This document shows, piece after piece, positions 7,954-16,992 of a stretch of 64,000 nt of DNA. Location of the stretch: positions 30,086 through 94,085 of the forward strand of contig NZ_FMYP01000001.1 of NCBI RefSeq assembly GCF_900096565.1, given 5' to 3'. The stretch is from Williamwhitmania taraxaci (GTDB lineage Bacteria; Bacteroidota; Bacteroidia; Bacteroidales; Williamwhitmaniaceae). How positions within the stretch are numbered: the first letter of the stretch is position 1; each line of letters begins with the position of its first letter. A program made the position numbers and the translations under genes. The notes under the pieces were generated by a model, which was given only the letters and a program-made list of their open reading frames with translations, did not search any database and had not been told where the DNA came from.

Positions 7954-9013
7954 AATAATCAATTTATCAGATTCTGTTAAATGGAATAAATATCTTCATC
8001 GATTGCCTCAAAAACTACAAGATATTTATTTTACTCCTGAGTATTATCGGCTATATGAAGAAAGAGGAGAAGGTCTGGCGCAATGCTATGTATTTGAAGA
8101 TGGTAGTGGTCTTGCTCTTTATCCTTTTTTAAAAAACAATGTCAATAGTTTAGGATATAGTTTAGATAAAGAATACTTTGACATTCAAGGGGCATATGGT
8201 TATAACGGTGTCATATGCAATACAAATAATTTTGATTTTATTGATAAGTTTAATAAATCATTTCAAAATTATTGTAGAGCAGAAAATATTATTACTGAAT
8301 TTACCCGATTTCATCCTATAATTGAAAATCAAAGGTTTGCAGTTAATCATCTTCAGATACTTTTTGATAGAGAAACGATAGCTATCGATCTTACTCAAAG
8401 CTATGATGAAATATGGTTTAAAGAGTATTCCTCCAAGAATAGGAATATGATTAGAAAAGCGGAAAAACTAGGTTATACAAGCAAGATTATAACACAACCA
8501 TCAAGGAATGAGATAAACAACTTTATTTCCATTTATCAGAGAAATATGGAAATGGTTGGGGCCGAAGATTACTACTATTTCAACAAAGAGTTCTTTTACA
8601 ATATATTCTCTTTACAGAAAGGGTTTGTATATTTGTTTAATATTGAAGATTGCAATAGACAGGTTGCCAGTTCTACTATTTTTTTTTATTATGGTGATTT
8701 TTTTCATTATCATCTTTCGGGTAGAGCCCCAAGTGCAGATAATTCTGTAAACAACTTTCTTTTGAATGAAGCAGTTAAATTTGCAAAAGATATGGGGGCT
8801 AAAACATTCCATTTAGGTGGAGGAAGATCATGCGCACCAGATGACAGTTTGCTAAAGTTTAAAAGCAATTTTTCAAAGACATACCTGCCATTTTACATTG
8901 GGAAGAGGCTACATAACCATGATGTTTATGATGAAGTGGTAAGGCAATGGGAAGCTAGGTTTCCAGAAAAAAGTGAAAAATATAAGAATCACGTATTAAA
9001 ATACAGGTATTAG
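7940..9013 (+). CDS. FemAB/GNAT-like transferase
   Basis: The 357-aa protein has the layout of the FemAB-related acyltransferase family (PF13480-like): an N-terminal GNAT-like half, a central basic patch (SSKNRNMIRKAEKLGY, about residues 157-172) and a C-terminal half with FHYHLSGRAPSADNS and a KTFHLGGG segment. Family members transfer amino acids from aminoacyl-tRNA, or acyl groups, to peptidoglycan or surface glycans. Here it lies between LegC and LegI and overlaps both flanking reading frames closely (14 bases before, one base after), so it probably modifies the same sugar. The donor is unknown. Confidence 0.65.
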   Translation: MVNFEIINLSDSVKWNKYLHRLPQKLQDIYFTPEYYRLYEERGEGLAQCYVFEDGSGLALYPFLKNNVNSLGYSLDKEYFDIQGAYGYNGVICNTNNFDFIDKFNKSFQNYCRAENIITEFTRFHPIIENQRFAVNHLQILFDRETIAIDLTQSYDEIWFKEYSSKNRNMIRKAEKLGYTSKIITQPSRNEINNFISIYQRNMEMVGAEDYYYFNKEFFYNIFSLQKGFVYLFNIEDCNRQVASSTIFFYYGDFFHYHLSGRAPSADNSVNNFLLNEAVKFAKDMGAKTFHLGGGRSCAPDDSLLKFKSNFSKTYLPFYIGKRLHNHDVYDEVVRQWEARFPEKSEKYKNHVLKYRY

Positions 9014-9014
9014 G

Positions 9015-10037
9015 ATGTCAAAAGTAATTATTATTGCCGAAGCTGGAGTTAATCATAATGGAGACATCAATTTAGCGTATAAACTCGTTGATGCGGCATC
9101 AGAAGCTGGTGTTGACTACATTAAATTTCAGACCTTTATATCAGAGCTTATTGTCGACAAAACAACTCAAAAAGCAGATTACCAAAAAACAAAACTAAGG
9201 GAAGGGGAAACGCAATTCGAAATGATAAAGAAGTTGGAGTTATCATTTGAAGATTTCCACAAAATAAAAAAGTACTGCGATAAGCGAAAAATTAAATTCC
9301 TTACTTCTGTTGCTGACTTCACTAGTTTGGAAAAAATTGATGAGTACATACTTGACTACATAAAAATTGCCTCAGGAGAGTTAACCAATAAACTATTTCT
9401 TAGAAAAGTTGCATTAAAGAAGAAACCAATCATTTTATCAACAGGAATGGCAACTCTGGGTGAAATTGAAGAGGCACTTTTTACTCTGCAGAACGAAGGG
9501 ATACAAAGGAGTGATATTATTGTTTTGCATTGCAATACAGAATATCCAACACCTATGAACGACGTTAATTTGAAAGCAATGCAAACTATTGCAGATGCAT
9601 TTAAAATTAAGGTTGGTTATTCAGATCACACTTTAGGGCTAGAGATTCCCATTGCTGCTGTTGCGCTTGGTGCTAAAGTAATTGAGAAGCACTTTACCCT
9701 TGATAAAACCTTACCTGGCCCCGACCATAGTGCTTCACTTGAACCGCACGAACTGAAAGCAATGGTAGTTGCTATTAGAAACGTTGAAAAAGCAATATCT
9801 GGCTCTGGTAGAAAAGAACCAAGTGATTCAGAACTTAAAAATAGGGTAGTTGTTCGTAAGAGTATATTCACCTCTAAAAAAATTTTTAAAGGTGAAGTTT
9901 TTACAGAATCAAATATTACGATTAAAAGACCCGGTGATGGGATAGCAGCTGTAGAGATAGATTTGATTTTGGGCAGAACAGCTGCCGTTGAATTAGAGCA
10001 AGGGAGAAAATTAGAATTCAAGGATATTCAATGGTGA
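9015..10037 (+). CDS. legI: Legionaminic acid synthase (NeuB family)
   Basis: This NeuB-family enzyme condenses a 6-deoxy-2,4-diacetamido-mannose with phosphoenolpyruvate to make the nine-carbon acid. Length (340 aa) and order are standard: a TIM barrel with IIAEAGVNHNGD at residues 5-16, YIKFQTF around 35-41, IKIASGELTN around 116-125, HCNTEYPTP around 176-184 and GYSDHT around 203-208. A C-terminal antifreeze-like SAF domain follows (about 280-340). It ends 7 bases into LegG. Sialic acid or pseudaminic acid synthesis would need a different neighbour set. LegB, LegC and the PtmE-like gene point to legionaminic acid. Confidence 0.9.
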   Translation: MSKVIIIAEAGVNHNGDINLAYKLVDAASEAGVDYIKFQTFISELIVDKTTQKADYQKTKLREGETQFEMIKKLELSFEDFHKIKKYCDKRKIKFLTSVADFTSLEKIDEYILDYIKIASGELTNKLFLRKVALKKKPIILSTGMATLGEIEEALFTLQNEGIQRSDIIVLHCNTEYPTPMNDVNLKAMQTIADAFKIKVGYSDHTLGLEIPIAAVALGAKVIEKHFTLDKTLPGPDHSASLEPHELKAMVVAIRNVEKAISGSGRKEPSDSELKNRVVVRKSIFTSKKIFKGEVFTESNITIKRPGDGIAAVEIDLILGRTAAVELEQGRKLEFKDIQW

Positions 10038-11149
10038 AAATTGGAGTATTAACTAGCTCTAGGGCTGATTTCGGTGTCTATTTACCACTACTAAAAGCAT
10101 TTTTAAAGGATACTGACATTGACTTTGAAATAATTGCATTTGGAACTCATCTCTCAAATTTGCATGGATATACAATCGTTGAAATTAAAGAGAATGGGTT
10201 TGATGTAAAACATGCTATTTCATGCATGCTTGCCGATGATTCAGAAGTTGCTATTGCAACTTCTGCGGCTCTTACATCAATGAAATTTGCTGAGTTTTGG
10301 GCAAATCATAAAAATGAGTATGATATTGTGCTTTGTTTAGGTGATCGATTCGAAATGTTTTCTGCAGTTATTGCTGGTGTACCTTATGGCGTAAAATTTG
10401 CTCATTTATATGGTGGAGATTATAGCAAAGGGGCTATTGATAATGTTTATCGAGATGGTATGACGCATGCGTCGATTATGCATTTTACATCTAATCAAAA
10501 GTGTGCCGAAAGGGTTTTGGCTCTGACTGGATCCAAGGACAGAATTGAAGTAATTGGCATTTTGAGTTTGGATGAATTAGAAAAAACACACCTTCTTACC
10601 ATTGAAGAATTTAGAAGTAAGTGGAAGATTGACTTAAGTAAGCAAACTTTACTCATTTCATTTCATCCCGAGACTGTTAATGCTGATAAAAACATTGCTT
10701 ATGCTCGGATCGTAAAAACGGTGCTAGAAGAACTATATAATCAATATCAATTAGTAATAACGATGCCAAATGCTGATACTAATGGCTCAATTTTCCGAAA
10801 GGAATTCGAATTATTGAAAGCAGCGAATCCAAAAAACGTTTTTCTAATTGAAAATTTTGGTAATCAATCCTACTTTACGTGTATGAAGCACTCTCTTCTA
10901 TTGTTAGGGAATTCATCCAGTGGGATTTCAGAGGCAGCATCATTTAATAAATACTTTATTAATATAGGAGAGAGGCAAACTGGTAGAGTGTTAGGAAAGA
11001 ACATAATAAGTGTTCCTTTTTCCCCAGAGCTTATTCTAAATAAAACCAAAGCGACTCTGGAATTAGGGGAATTTAAAGGGGAAAATATATACAAAAGCGA
11101 GGGAGCCGTTAATCACATTATTTCAAAACTTAAATCCATATCAATTTGA
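10031..11149 (+). CDS. legG: Hydrolysing UDP/GDP-sugar 2-epimerase (LegG, NeuC family)
   Basis: The 372-aa protein is a GT-B-fold epimerase of the NeuC type. It is expected to release and epimerise the nucleotide-linked 2,4-diacetamido sugar, giving the free mannose-configured substrate for LegI. Family motifs are visible: GVLTSSRADFGVY at the start, LCLGDRFEMF near residue 100, SFHPET near 214-219 and LLGNSSSGISEA near 292-303. It overlaps LegI by 7 bases and the next gene by 4 (TTGA), so translation is probably coupled. Confidence 0.88.
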   Translation: MVKIGVLTSSRADFGVYLPLLKAFLKDTDIDFEIIAFGTHLSNLHGYTIVEIKENGFDVKHAISCMLADDSEVAIATSAALTSMKFAEFWANHKNEYDIVLCLGDRFEMFSAVIAGVPYGVKFAHLYGGDYSKGAIDNVYRDGMTHASIMHFTSNQKCAERVLALTGSKDRIEVIGILSLDELEKTHLLTIEEFRSKWKIDLSKQTLLISFHPETVNADKNIAYARIVKTVLEELYNQYQLVITMPNADTNGSIFRKEFELLKAANPKNVFLIENFGNQSYFTCMKHSLLLLGNSSSGISEAASFNKYFINIGERQTGRVLGKNIISVPFSPELILNKTKATLELGEFKGENIYKSEGAVNHIISKLKSISI

Positions 11150-12195
11150 ACACTTACAGGAAGCATTTACTTGCAAAAGGGAGCAGCATTAGGCAAGCAC
11201 TTGAGCGTTTAAACGCCCTTGCTATTGATGCAATAGTTTTTATTGTCGATGAACAGAATAAACTTTTAGGTTCACTTACCGATGGCGATGTCAGAAGAGG
11301 ATTACTTAAAGGCTATACTATAAGCAATATGGTTGATGATATTGTTCAACCATATCCAAAGTTTATCAGGAAAGGGGATCATGATATCTATAAGGTGATT
11401 AAGTTCAGGGATAATAATTTTCGTATTATTCCTATACTTGATGAAAATGATTGTGTTGTAAATGTCATCAATTTTAGATTATTAAAATCCTATTTACCTG
11501 TTGACGCCGTCATTATGGCTGGAGGTAGAGGCGAAAGGCTCAAACCACTTACCGATAAGACTCCAAAGCCCTTGTTGAAAGTTGGAGACAAACCAATCCT
11601 TGAACATAACCTAGATCGATTGTCTTTATATGGAATTGATGATTTCTGGATAACCGTAAACTATTTAGGCAAACAGATTGAGGATTATTTTGAGAATGGC
11701 CAGAAAAAAAATATTGTGATACAATATATTTATGAAAATGAACCATTAGGAACTATTGGGGCTGTATCCAAAATAAATAATTTTTGTCATGATTTTATCT
11801 TGGTTGCAAATTCAGACCTTTTGACTAATATTGATTACGAGCATTTTTTCTTAGATTTCATAAAACAGGATGCAGATTTTTCTGTTGTTACTATACCTTA
11901 TGCTGTTGATATACCTTATGCTGTATTAGAAACAAACAATGGGAACGTGATCAGTTTTAGCGAAAAACCTACTTATACCTATTATTCCAACGGTGGAATT
12001 TATCTGTTCAAGAAAGAAGTTTTGAGCCGTATTCCAATCGAAAAACATTTTAATGCCACCGACCTGATGGAAAATCTTATTCAATCAGGTAAGCGAGTAA
12101 TATCTTATCCCATAACTGGTTATTGGCTTGATATTGGGAGGCCAGAAGATTTCAATAAGGCACAAAGGGATATAATGGCAATAAATTTCAAATGA
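11146..12195 (+). CDS. ptmE: CBS-domain sugar-1-phosphate nucleotidyltransferase (PtmE-like)
   Basis: The protein (349 aa) joins an N-terminal pair of CBS motifs (about residues 10-118; LLGSLTDGDVRRGLL is the first core) to a nucleotidyltransferase domain. That domain has MAGGRGERLKPLT starting at residue 124, TPKPLLKVGDKPIL after it and a D-x-D-like NSDL. This CBS plus transferase build matches PtmE, which makes GDP-glucosamine at the head of the Campylobacter legionaminic acid pathway. That suggests a GDP-linked route here. The start is a TTG inside the LegG stop (TTGA). No closer ATG preserves the first CBS motif. GDP versus UDP use is inferred, not seen. Confidence 0.8.
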   Translation: MNTYRKHLLAKGSSIRQALERLNALAIDAIVFIVDEQNKLLGSLTDGDVRRGLLKGYTISNMVDDIVQPYPKFIRKGDHDIYKVIKFRDNNFRIIPILDENDCVVNVINFRLLKSYLPVDAVIMAGGRGERLKPLTDKTPKPLLKVGDKPILEHNLDRLSLYGIDDFWITVNYLGKQIEDYFENGQKKNIVIQYIYENEPLGTIGAVSKINNFCHDFILVANSDLLTNIDYEHFFLDFIKQDADFSVVTIPYAVDIPYAVLETNNGNVISFSEKPTYTYYSNGGIYLFKKEVLSRIPIEKHFNATDLMENLIQSGKRVISYPITGYWLDIGRPEDFNKAQRDIMAINFK

Positions 12196-12869
12196 AACCT
12201 CTAATTGTAATACCTGCACGTGGTGGCTCAAAAGGAATACCTCGAAAGAACATTAAACTCTTAGGTGGTAAGCCACTAATTCAGTATACAATCGAGGCTG
12301 CACGAGAAGTCTTTGATGATTCAGTGATTTGTGTTTCGACAGATGATATTGAGATTAAAGATATTGTTGAATCGCTTGGACTTATTGTTCCATTTGTTAG
12401 GCCAGTAGAATTTGCTCAAGATACGACTGGCTCTTATGTCGTATTGCTTCATGCTATCGATTTCTATGAAATGAATGGCTACAGGCCTGACACTATTATA
12501 TTATTGCAACCAACCTCACCTTTTCGAACAGGAAAGCATATTCGCGAAGCACTTAAGCTTTATAGGGACGATTGCAAGATGTTGATTTCTGTTAAGTATG
12601 CAAAATCTAATCCATATTATAATTTATTCGAGGAAAATCCGGATGGGTTTTTAGTCAAATCAAAAGCTGCCGATTTTACAAGACGGCAAGATTGCCCCAT
12701 TGTTTATGAAATTAATGGAGCGATCTATGTAATTAATGTTGAAGCACTTAAAGAAAGACCTTTAGCACAATTTTCTCAAATAAAAAAGTATGTTATGGAT
12801 GAAATAAGTTCACATGATTTAGATACTTTGTTTGATTGGGACTTTGCTGAATACTTTGTGAAAAAATGA
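12192..12869 (+). CDS. legF: CMP-legionaminic acid synthetase (NeuA family)
   Basis: This 225-aa cytidylyltransferase activates the nonulosonic acid with CTP. The signature ARGGSKGIPRKN is at residues 9-20, LLQPTSPFR around 97-105 and the acidic metal site in VSTDD near 54-58. It overlaps the preceding gene by four bases (ATGA) and the following one by four, and so lies in the same translationally coupled run. It completes the pathway set LegB, LegC, LegG, LegI, LegF. Confidence 0.88.
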   Translation: MKPLIVIPARGGSKGIPRKNIKLLGGKPLIQYTIEAAREVFDDSVICVSTDDIEIKDIVESLGLIVPFVRPVEFAQDTTGSYVVLLHAIDFYEMNGYRPDTIILLQPTSPFRTGKHIREALKLYRDDCKMLISVKYAKSNPYYNLFEENPDGFLVKSKAADFTRRQDCPIVYEINGAIYVINVEALKERPLAQFSQIKKYVMDEISSHDLDTLFDWDFAEYFVKK

Positions 12870-14131
12870 AAACAGAAACAAGAGAGCCAATTTCTCCTTT
12901 AGATTGTTTTTTTGACCCAATAAAGGACAATAAAGGTAGTTATTTAGTGTTCAATATGTTTGATTTTGATTTTTTTAGCAAACAAGGTTATAATGTAAAT
13001 CTCGAAGAAATTTATTTAGAGGGAATTTTTCAAAAATGGAAGGAGACAATTATTGAAAAGGAGACAAGAATAGCATATATTGAATTATCAAGCCTCAAAT
13101 ATACTATTGATTTAAAAGCATTCTGTTTATATCATTCTAATTTGGATTCGTATAAAAATATTTGTGAGAAAGTGGTTAGCGAAAAACTTAATAGATCAAT
13201 CATATTTAAACCATTACCATTTAAAAATAACAATGTATTGCACGAAAATTCTTTTGTTTCTTTCGTCCATAAAATTCATAAAATTAGTAGTCAGATTAAG
13301 GAGTTACTATTATATCGATCAATACTTATTGAAGATCATAATTCTATATTGCAGCCGAGGGGGAGTTTTAATATATTTAGCAACCGCATTTTTAATATTA
13401 TTTTTAAAAATAAAGTTCAAACGCTCTCAAATCGATTATGGGATTTACATGGAGAATACTTTCTTGAAACCCCTGATTTTTTTAAAAAGCAGTTACAAAA
13501 ATTGGTTGCCACTTTGCTCTACTTACATTATAAAAAATTCAAAGAAATTCATTTAAGTAACTTTACAGCACCAAGCCAACAGGCAGCAATAATTTACGCA
13601 GAGGGAACAGGAACAAATTACAGTGTCGTTCAACATGGTAGATGGATGGTGCATCATCTTCCAAGCCCTTTGCATATAGAATACTGCAAGCCTTCTGTTT
13701 TTAATATATGGGAAAAAGAATTTCTTCAAAGCATTGGTGAAAACTTAGCATTGGTGAAAACCCGACCTAAATCTCGGTTAGAGATAAATGCTCCAGATAC
13801 TATTGAAGATTATATCTTGATTGCAACATCTACACCCATGTTTATTGATCTAGATATTTATTATAAGTTTTGGACATTGATATCTGAAATTCAAAAAGAA
13901 TTCAAAAAGATAATAAAAATCAAATTTCACATCCGCGACAATTTAACACCTCTTTTTATTGATTTTTTTGAAATAAAGACAATTTGTTTTATTGATCGAA
14001 TAGAGACTGTTCCTAAATATGCTTTAGTAGTTAACTCAACTATATATTACGAATTAAAAGAGTATACAAAAGTTTTTGACTACAAAACAAACACCAGCAA
14101 AGAAGAAATTACTGCATTTCTTAATTCTTAA
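12866..14131 (+). CDS. Unrecognised protein, possible nonulosonic acid transferase
   Basis: I do not recognise the family of this 421-aa protein. It has no signal peptide or membrane segment. The central part (NFTAPSQQAAIIYAEGTGT, then VVQHGRWMVHHLPSP, about residues 227-272) resembles the acceptor-to-donor transition of GT-B-like capsule enzymes, where a VxQHG motif is common. A C-terminal Rossmann-like half follows (ILIATSTPMF onward). It starts inside the LegF stop, so a job using CMP-legionaminic acid is plausible. The gene is more A/T-rich than LegF, as are most genes from here to 20616. The function is inferred from position only. Confidence 0.55.
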   Translation: MKTETREPISPLDCFFDPIKDNKGSYLVFNMFDFDFFSKQGYNVNLEEIYLEGIFQKWKETIIEKETRIAYIELSSLKYTIDLKAFCLYHSNLDSYKNICEKVVSEKLNRSIIFKPLPFKNNNVLHENSFVSFVHKIHKISSQIKELLLYRSILIEDHNSILQPRGSFNIFSNRIFNIIFKNKVQTLSNRLWDLHGEYFLETPDFFKKQLQKLVATLLYLHYKKFKEIHLSNFTAPSQQAAIIYAEGTGTNYSVVQHGRWMVHHLPSPLHIEYCKPSVFNIWEKEFLQSIGENLALVKTRPKSRLEINAPDTIEDYILIATSTPMFIDLDIYYKFWTLISEIQKEFKKIIKIKFHIRDNLTPLFIDFFEIKTICFIDRIETVPKYALVVNSTIYYELKEYTKVFDYKTNTSKEEITAFLNS

Positions 14132-14150
14132 ACTCACTTCATTATTGTAA

Positions 14151-15623
14151 ATGGTTAATCCTTTTAATAAAATCAAGAGCAACTCTTTTCTTGCTGCGAT
14201 AATTTATCGTTATTCTGCCTCTTTATTTTTACAACTTACTGCTTTTGTTGTAGGAATGGTTGTGTCGAAATTACTTGGGCCAGAGATGTTGGGCTATTGG
14301 GGCTTATTTCATATTGTCACAAACTATTATGTTTTTTCTAACCTAGGTGCAACAAATGGTTTGACCAGAGAATTGGGACTTCTAATAGGGAAAAACGAAC
14401 GAGGTTCAATAAAAAATAACATTGGTGCGGCTAGTGCCGTACATATTATTTTGCCTGGTACAGCTGGTGTAATCTTAATTGGATATAGTTTTTTTCTTGT
14501 TAGCCCATTGAGTTGGATTTTTCTTTTTGCGGGTATAGTCGGCTTTGTACAGTTATATGAAGAAACACTTATAAGAATCACCAATGCATTTGAAAAACAT
14601 AAGACGTTGGCTGGAATTTCTGTTTTTCGTTCACTTATTTCTTTTTTAATTGTAATACCATTGGTCTATTTTTTTGATTTACAAGGCAGATTAATGGCAG
14701 CGCTAATATTAGCCATAATTGGACTCTTAGTTACTTATAAGTATTTGCCGGTGCCTCTGAGTATTAGTTTCAATAAAACCCACATCACTAATCTTATTTC
14801 TATAGGCTTTCCAATAGCATTAACTGGCTTTTTATCTGCAAGTTTTTTCTTGGTTGACAGGCTTGTCATTACAAGATTCCTTTCAATAGAAGATCTTGGC
14901 TTTTACACTTTTGCTTTTTACCTTGTAACGGTTGTTATAAATATCAAATCCAATGTAGCTGGTATCTTATATCAAAGACAAAATATTATTTTTGGGGCAG
15001 ATGGGGTTATAAGCAAACAACGATTATTTGAAGTATCAAAAAGTTCTGCATTGTTTACCACCGATCTTACAGGTGTATTGTCTGGACTAATTCTTATTGT
15101 CTTTTCTTTTTTTGTAAAATACTTTATGCCTGAGTATCTCAACTCCATAACAATAACCTATATAATAGTTTTCAGTCAGGTTATGGGAAGCATTAATGTG
15201 TTTAATACAGTGGGTAAACACACACATTACCTCTTGATTATGGCTGCCTCCCTTGCCATCAATGTTGCATTATGCATTATCTTTGTAAATCTATGGGGTA
15301 TTATTGGAGTGGCCTACGCTACTTTTTTATCTTTTATCTTTTTAAATATCGTGATAAATTTCTTTAACTTAAAATATTTTGATTTGTCATATTTACAAAA
15401 CTTCAAACTTATTTTAAGGATAATAGGGGTACCTCTTTACTGTTATGTAATTGCAAAAGGTATAGAGTATTTTCTATTTAAGAATCTTACCACACATATA
15501 TGGTATGATATTGGTCTAATGGTTTTTTTAATTTGTGGTTACATTTTTTTTATGATTCCTCTTTTTTTTCTGCTAAAAGGGCATCTTAAATTTTTAAATC
15601 AGGTAAAACTTGAAGAACAATAG
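14151..15623 (+). CDS. Polysaccharide flippase, Wzx/MATE-like
   Basis: This integral membrane protein (490 aa, about 12-14 hydrophobic segments) is of the oligosaccharide flippase family. It should move undecaprenyl-linked repeat units across the inner membrane. Visible hallmarks are the N-terminal ATNGLTRELGLLIGKN loop after the second helix, the LVDRLVITRFLSIEDLGFYTFAF segment around residue 245 and the regular spacing of helices. Together with the polymerase at 16993 it suggests a Wzx/Wzy-type assembly route. Confidence 0.85.
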   Translation: MVNPFNKIKSNSFLAAIIYRYSASLFLQLTAFVVGMVVSKLLGPEMLGYWGLFHIVTNYYVFSNLGATNGLTRELGLLIGKNERGSIKNNIGAASAVHIILPGTAGVILIGYSFFLVSPLSWIFLFAGIVGFVQLYEETLIRITNAFEKHKTLAGISVFRSLISFLIVIPLVYFFDLQGRLMAALILAIIGLLVTYKYLPVPLSISFNKTHITNLISIGFPIALTGFLSASFFLVDRLVITRFLSIEDLGFYTFAFYLVTVVINIKSNVAGILYQRQNIIFGADGVISKQRLFEVSKSSALFTTDLTGVLSGLILIVFSFFVKYFMPEYLNSITITYIIVFSQVMGSINVFNTVGKHTHYLLIMAASLAINVALCIIFVNLWGIIGVAYATFLSFIFLNIVINFFNLKYFDLSYLQNFKLILRIIGVPLYCYVIAKGIEYFLFKNLTTHIWYDIGLMVFLICGYIFFMIPLFFLLKGHLKFLNQVKLEEQ

Positions 15624-15672
15624 TTTGACAAATAGATTATATTTCAAAATTTATTTTAGAGACAAATAAGTT

Positions 15673-16932
15673 ATGAGTTCAAATCCACGTATTGTAATAG
15701 TGTCTGAAGCCTTTCCACCCGATTACTCTGGGGCTGGTTTGGGAGCACAATTTTTAGCTAAAAGCCTTAATAATAAAGATTTGCTTTATAGAGTAATTAC
15801 TCGAACAAAGAGTAGGTTTTCCGATGAAAATTCTCCATTCTATATTGATGAAATCAAATTTTACCGTATTGTCTATTTTCAACAACTTTTAAATCGTGTT
15901 ACAAATAATCGTTATCTTAAACTTTTGATTCTGTTACTAGATTTCCCTTTTGTTTTTATCAAAACTACTTTCTTTTTCTTTCGTAACAAAAACCATGTTG
16001 ACGTATTTTTCTTCGTATCTACAAAGTGGATATCATTAGTTCTAAGTTTTTGGTGTGTCTTGTTTAAGAAAAAGTATATTATAGAAACAACACTACTAGG
16101 GCATGATGATCCAATTGTAAATACAACAAAAAAATATATTTGGTTCAAAAGAAAAATTAAGAATTATCAGTTCAAAAATGCATCTGCTGTTACTAATATA
16201 TCAATGCTCCTTGCAAATCAATGTCACAAATTTGGGCTTCCATCAAAAAAGGTTTTCACTATACCTTATTCCGTAAATCTTAGTAAATTTCATTCAGTTG
16301 AATATGATTATAAAATAGAGCTTAAGAAGAGACTACTTAAGAATCACTTAAGTTATCCAATTATTTTATTTACCGGAGTGCTAATTGCGCGAAAAGGCAT
16401 TGATATTGTTTATAATACATTTAAGGAAATCCTTAAGGATTATCCTGACGCGGTTCTGATTTTTGCAGGACCTCAAGGTGCTCCAGGACAGGAATTACAC
16501 TTAGCTGAAATTATTAGGGATATTAAAGCCGAGGGTATTGAAAAGCATGTTGTTTTTTCCGGTGCAGTTACAAACATTGAGGACTATTTCAATATTGCTG
16601 ATCTATTTTTTTTCCCTTCAAGGGAAGAGGGTTTTGGACGAGTTTTCATAGAGGCAATGGCTTGTGAACTACCCGTGGTTACAAAGGAAATAGTAGGCAT
16701 AACAGATTATATCTTTGGCAACAATGAAAATGGAATAGTTGTTAAAAGCGAGCATACTACTGATTTTGTTAATGCAATAAAAAATGTATTGGAAGATTCA
16801 GATCTTAGAAACACCTTAATAAGTAATGCCCGTATAAAAGTTAATACCGAATTTTCAGATAAGGAAGTGTTAAATAAATATTTAGGGCTCTTTGAATGGG
16901 TATTGAACACAAAATTAAATTTTCAAGATTGA
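15673..16932 (+). CDS. Glycosyltransferase family 4 protein
   Basis: This GT-B retaining glycosyltransferase (419 aa) has an N-terminal PDYSGAGLGAQFLA loop near residues 16-29, the donor-binding half starting at FTGVLIARKGIDI near residue 235 and the E-x7-E motif in EEGFGRVFIEA around 318-328. Residues 85-115 are strongly hydrophobic, suggesting membrane attachment. It is spaced 49 bases from the flippase gene. The sugar donor is unknown. Confidence 0.85.
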   Translation: MSSNPRIVIVSEAFPPDYSGAGLGAQFLAKSLNNKDLLYRVITRTKSRFSDENSPFYIDEIKFYRIVYFQQLLNRVTNNRYLKLLILLLDFPFVFIKTTFFFFRNKNHVDVFFFVSTKWISLVLSFWCVLFKKKYIIETTLLGHDDPIVNTTKKYIWFKRKIKNYQFKNASAVTNISMLLANQCHKFGLPSKKVFTIPYSVNLSKFHSVEYDYKIELKKRLLKNHLSYPIILFTGVLIARKGIDIVYNTFKEILKDYPDAVLIFAGPQGAPGQELHLAEIIRDIKAEGIEKHVVFSGAVTNIEDYFNIADLFFFPSREEGFGRVFIEAMACELPVVTKEIVGITDYIFGNNENGIVVKSEHTTDFVNAIKNVLEDSDLRNTLISNARIKVNTEFSDKEVLNKYLGLFEWVLNTKLNFQD

Positions 16933-16992
16933 TTATTCGCAAAAGGTATTTATTAAGAGTATTTTTGAGCACAATCAAAAACAGGTAATGTC

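Noticed and set aside
12866-14131. Naming the gene after LegF a sialyltransferase
   Set aside because: The position is suggestive but I see no family motif that supports a specific transferase, so it is listed as unrecognised.
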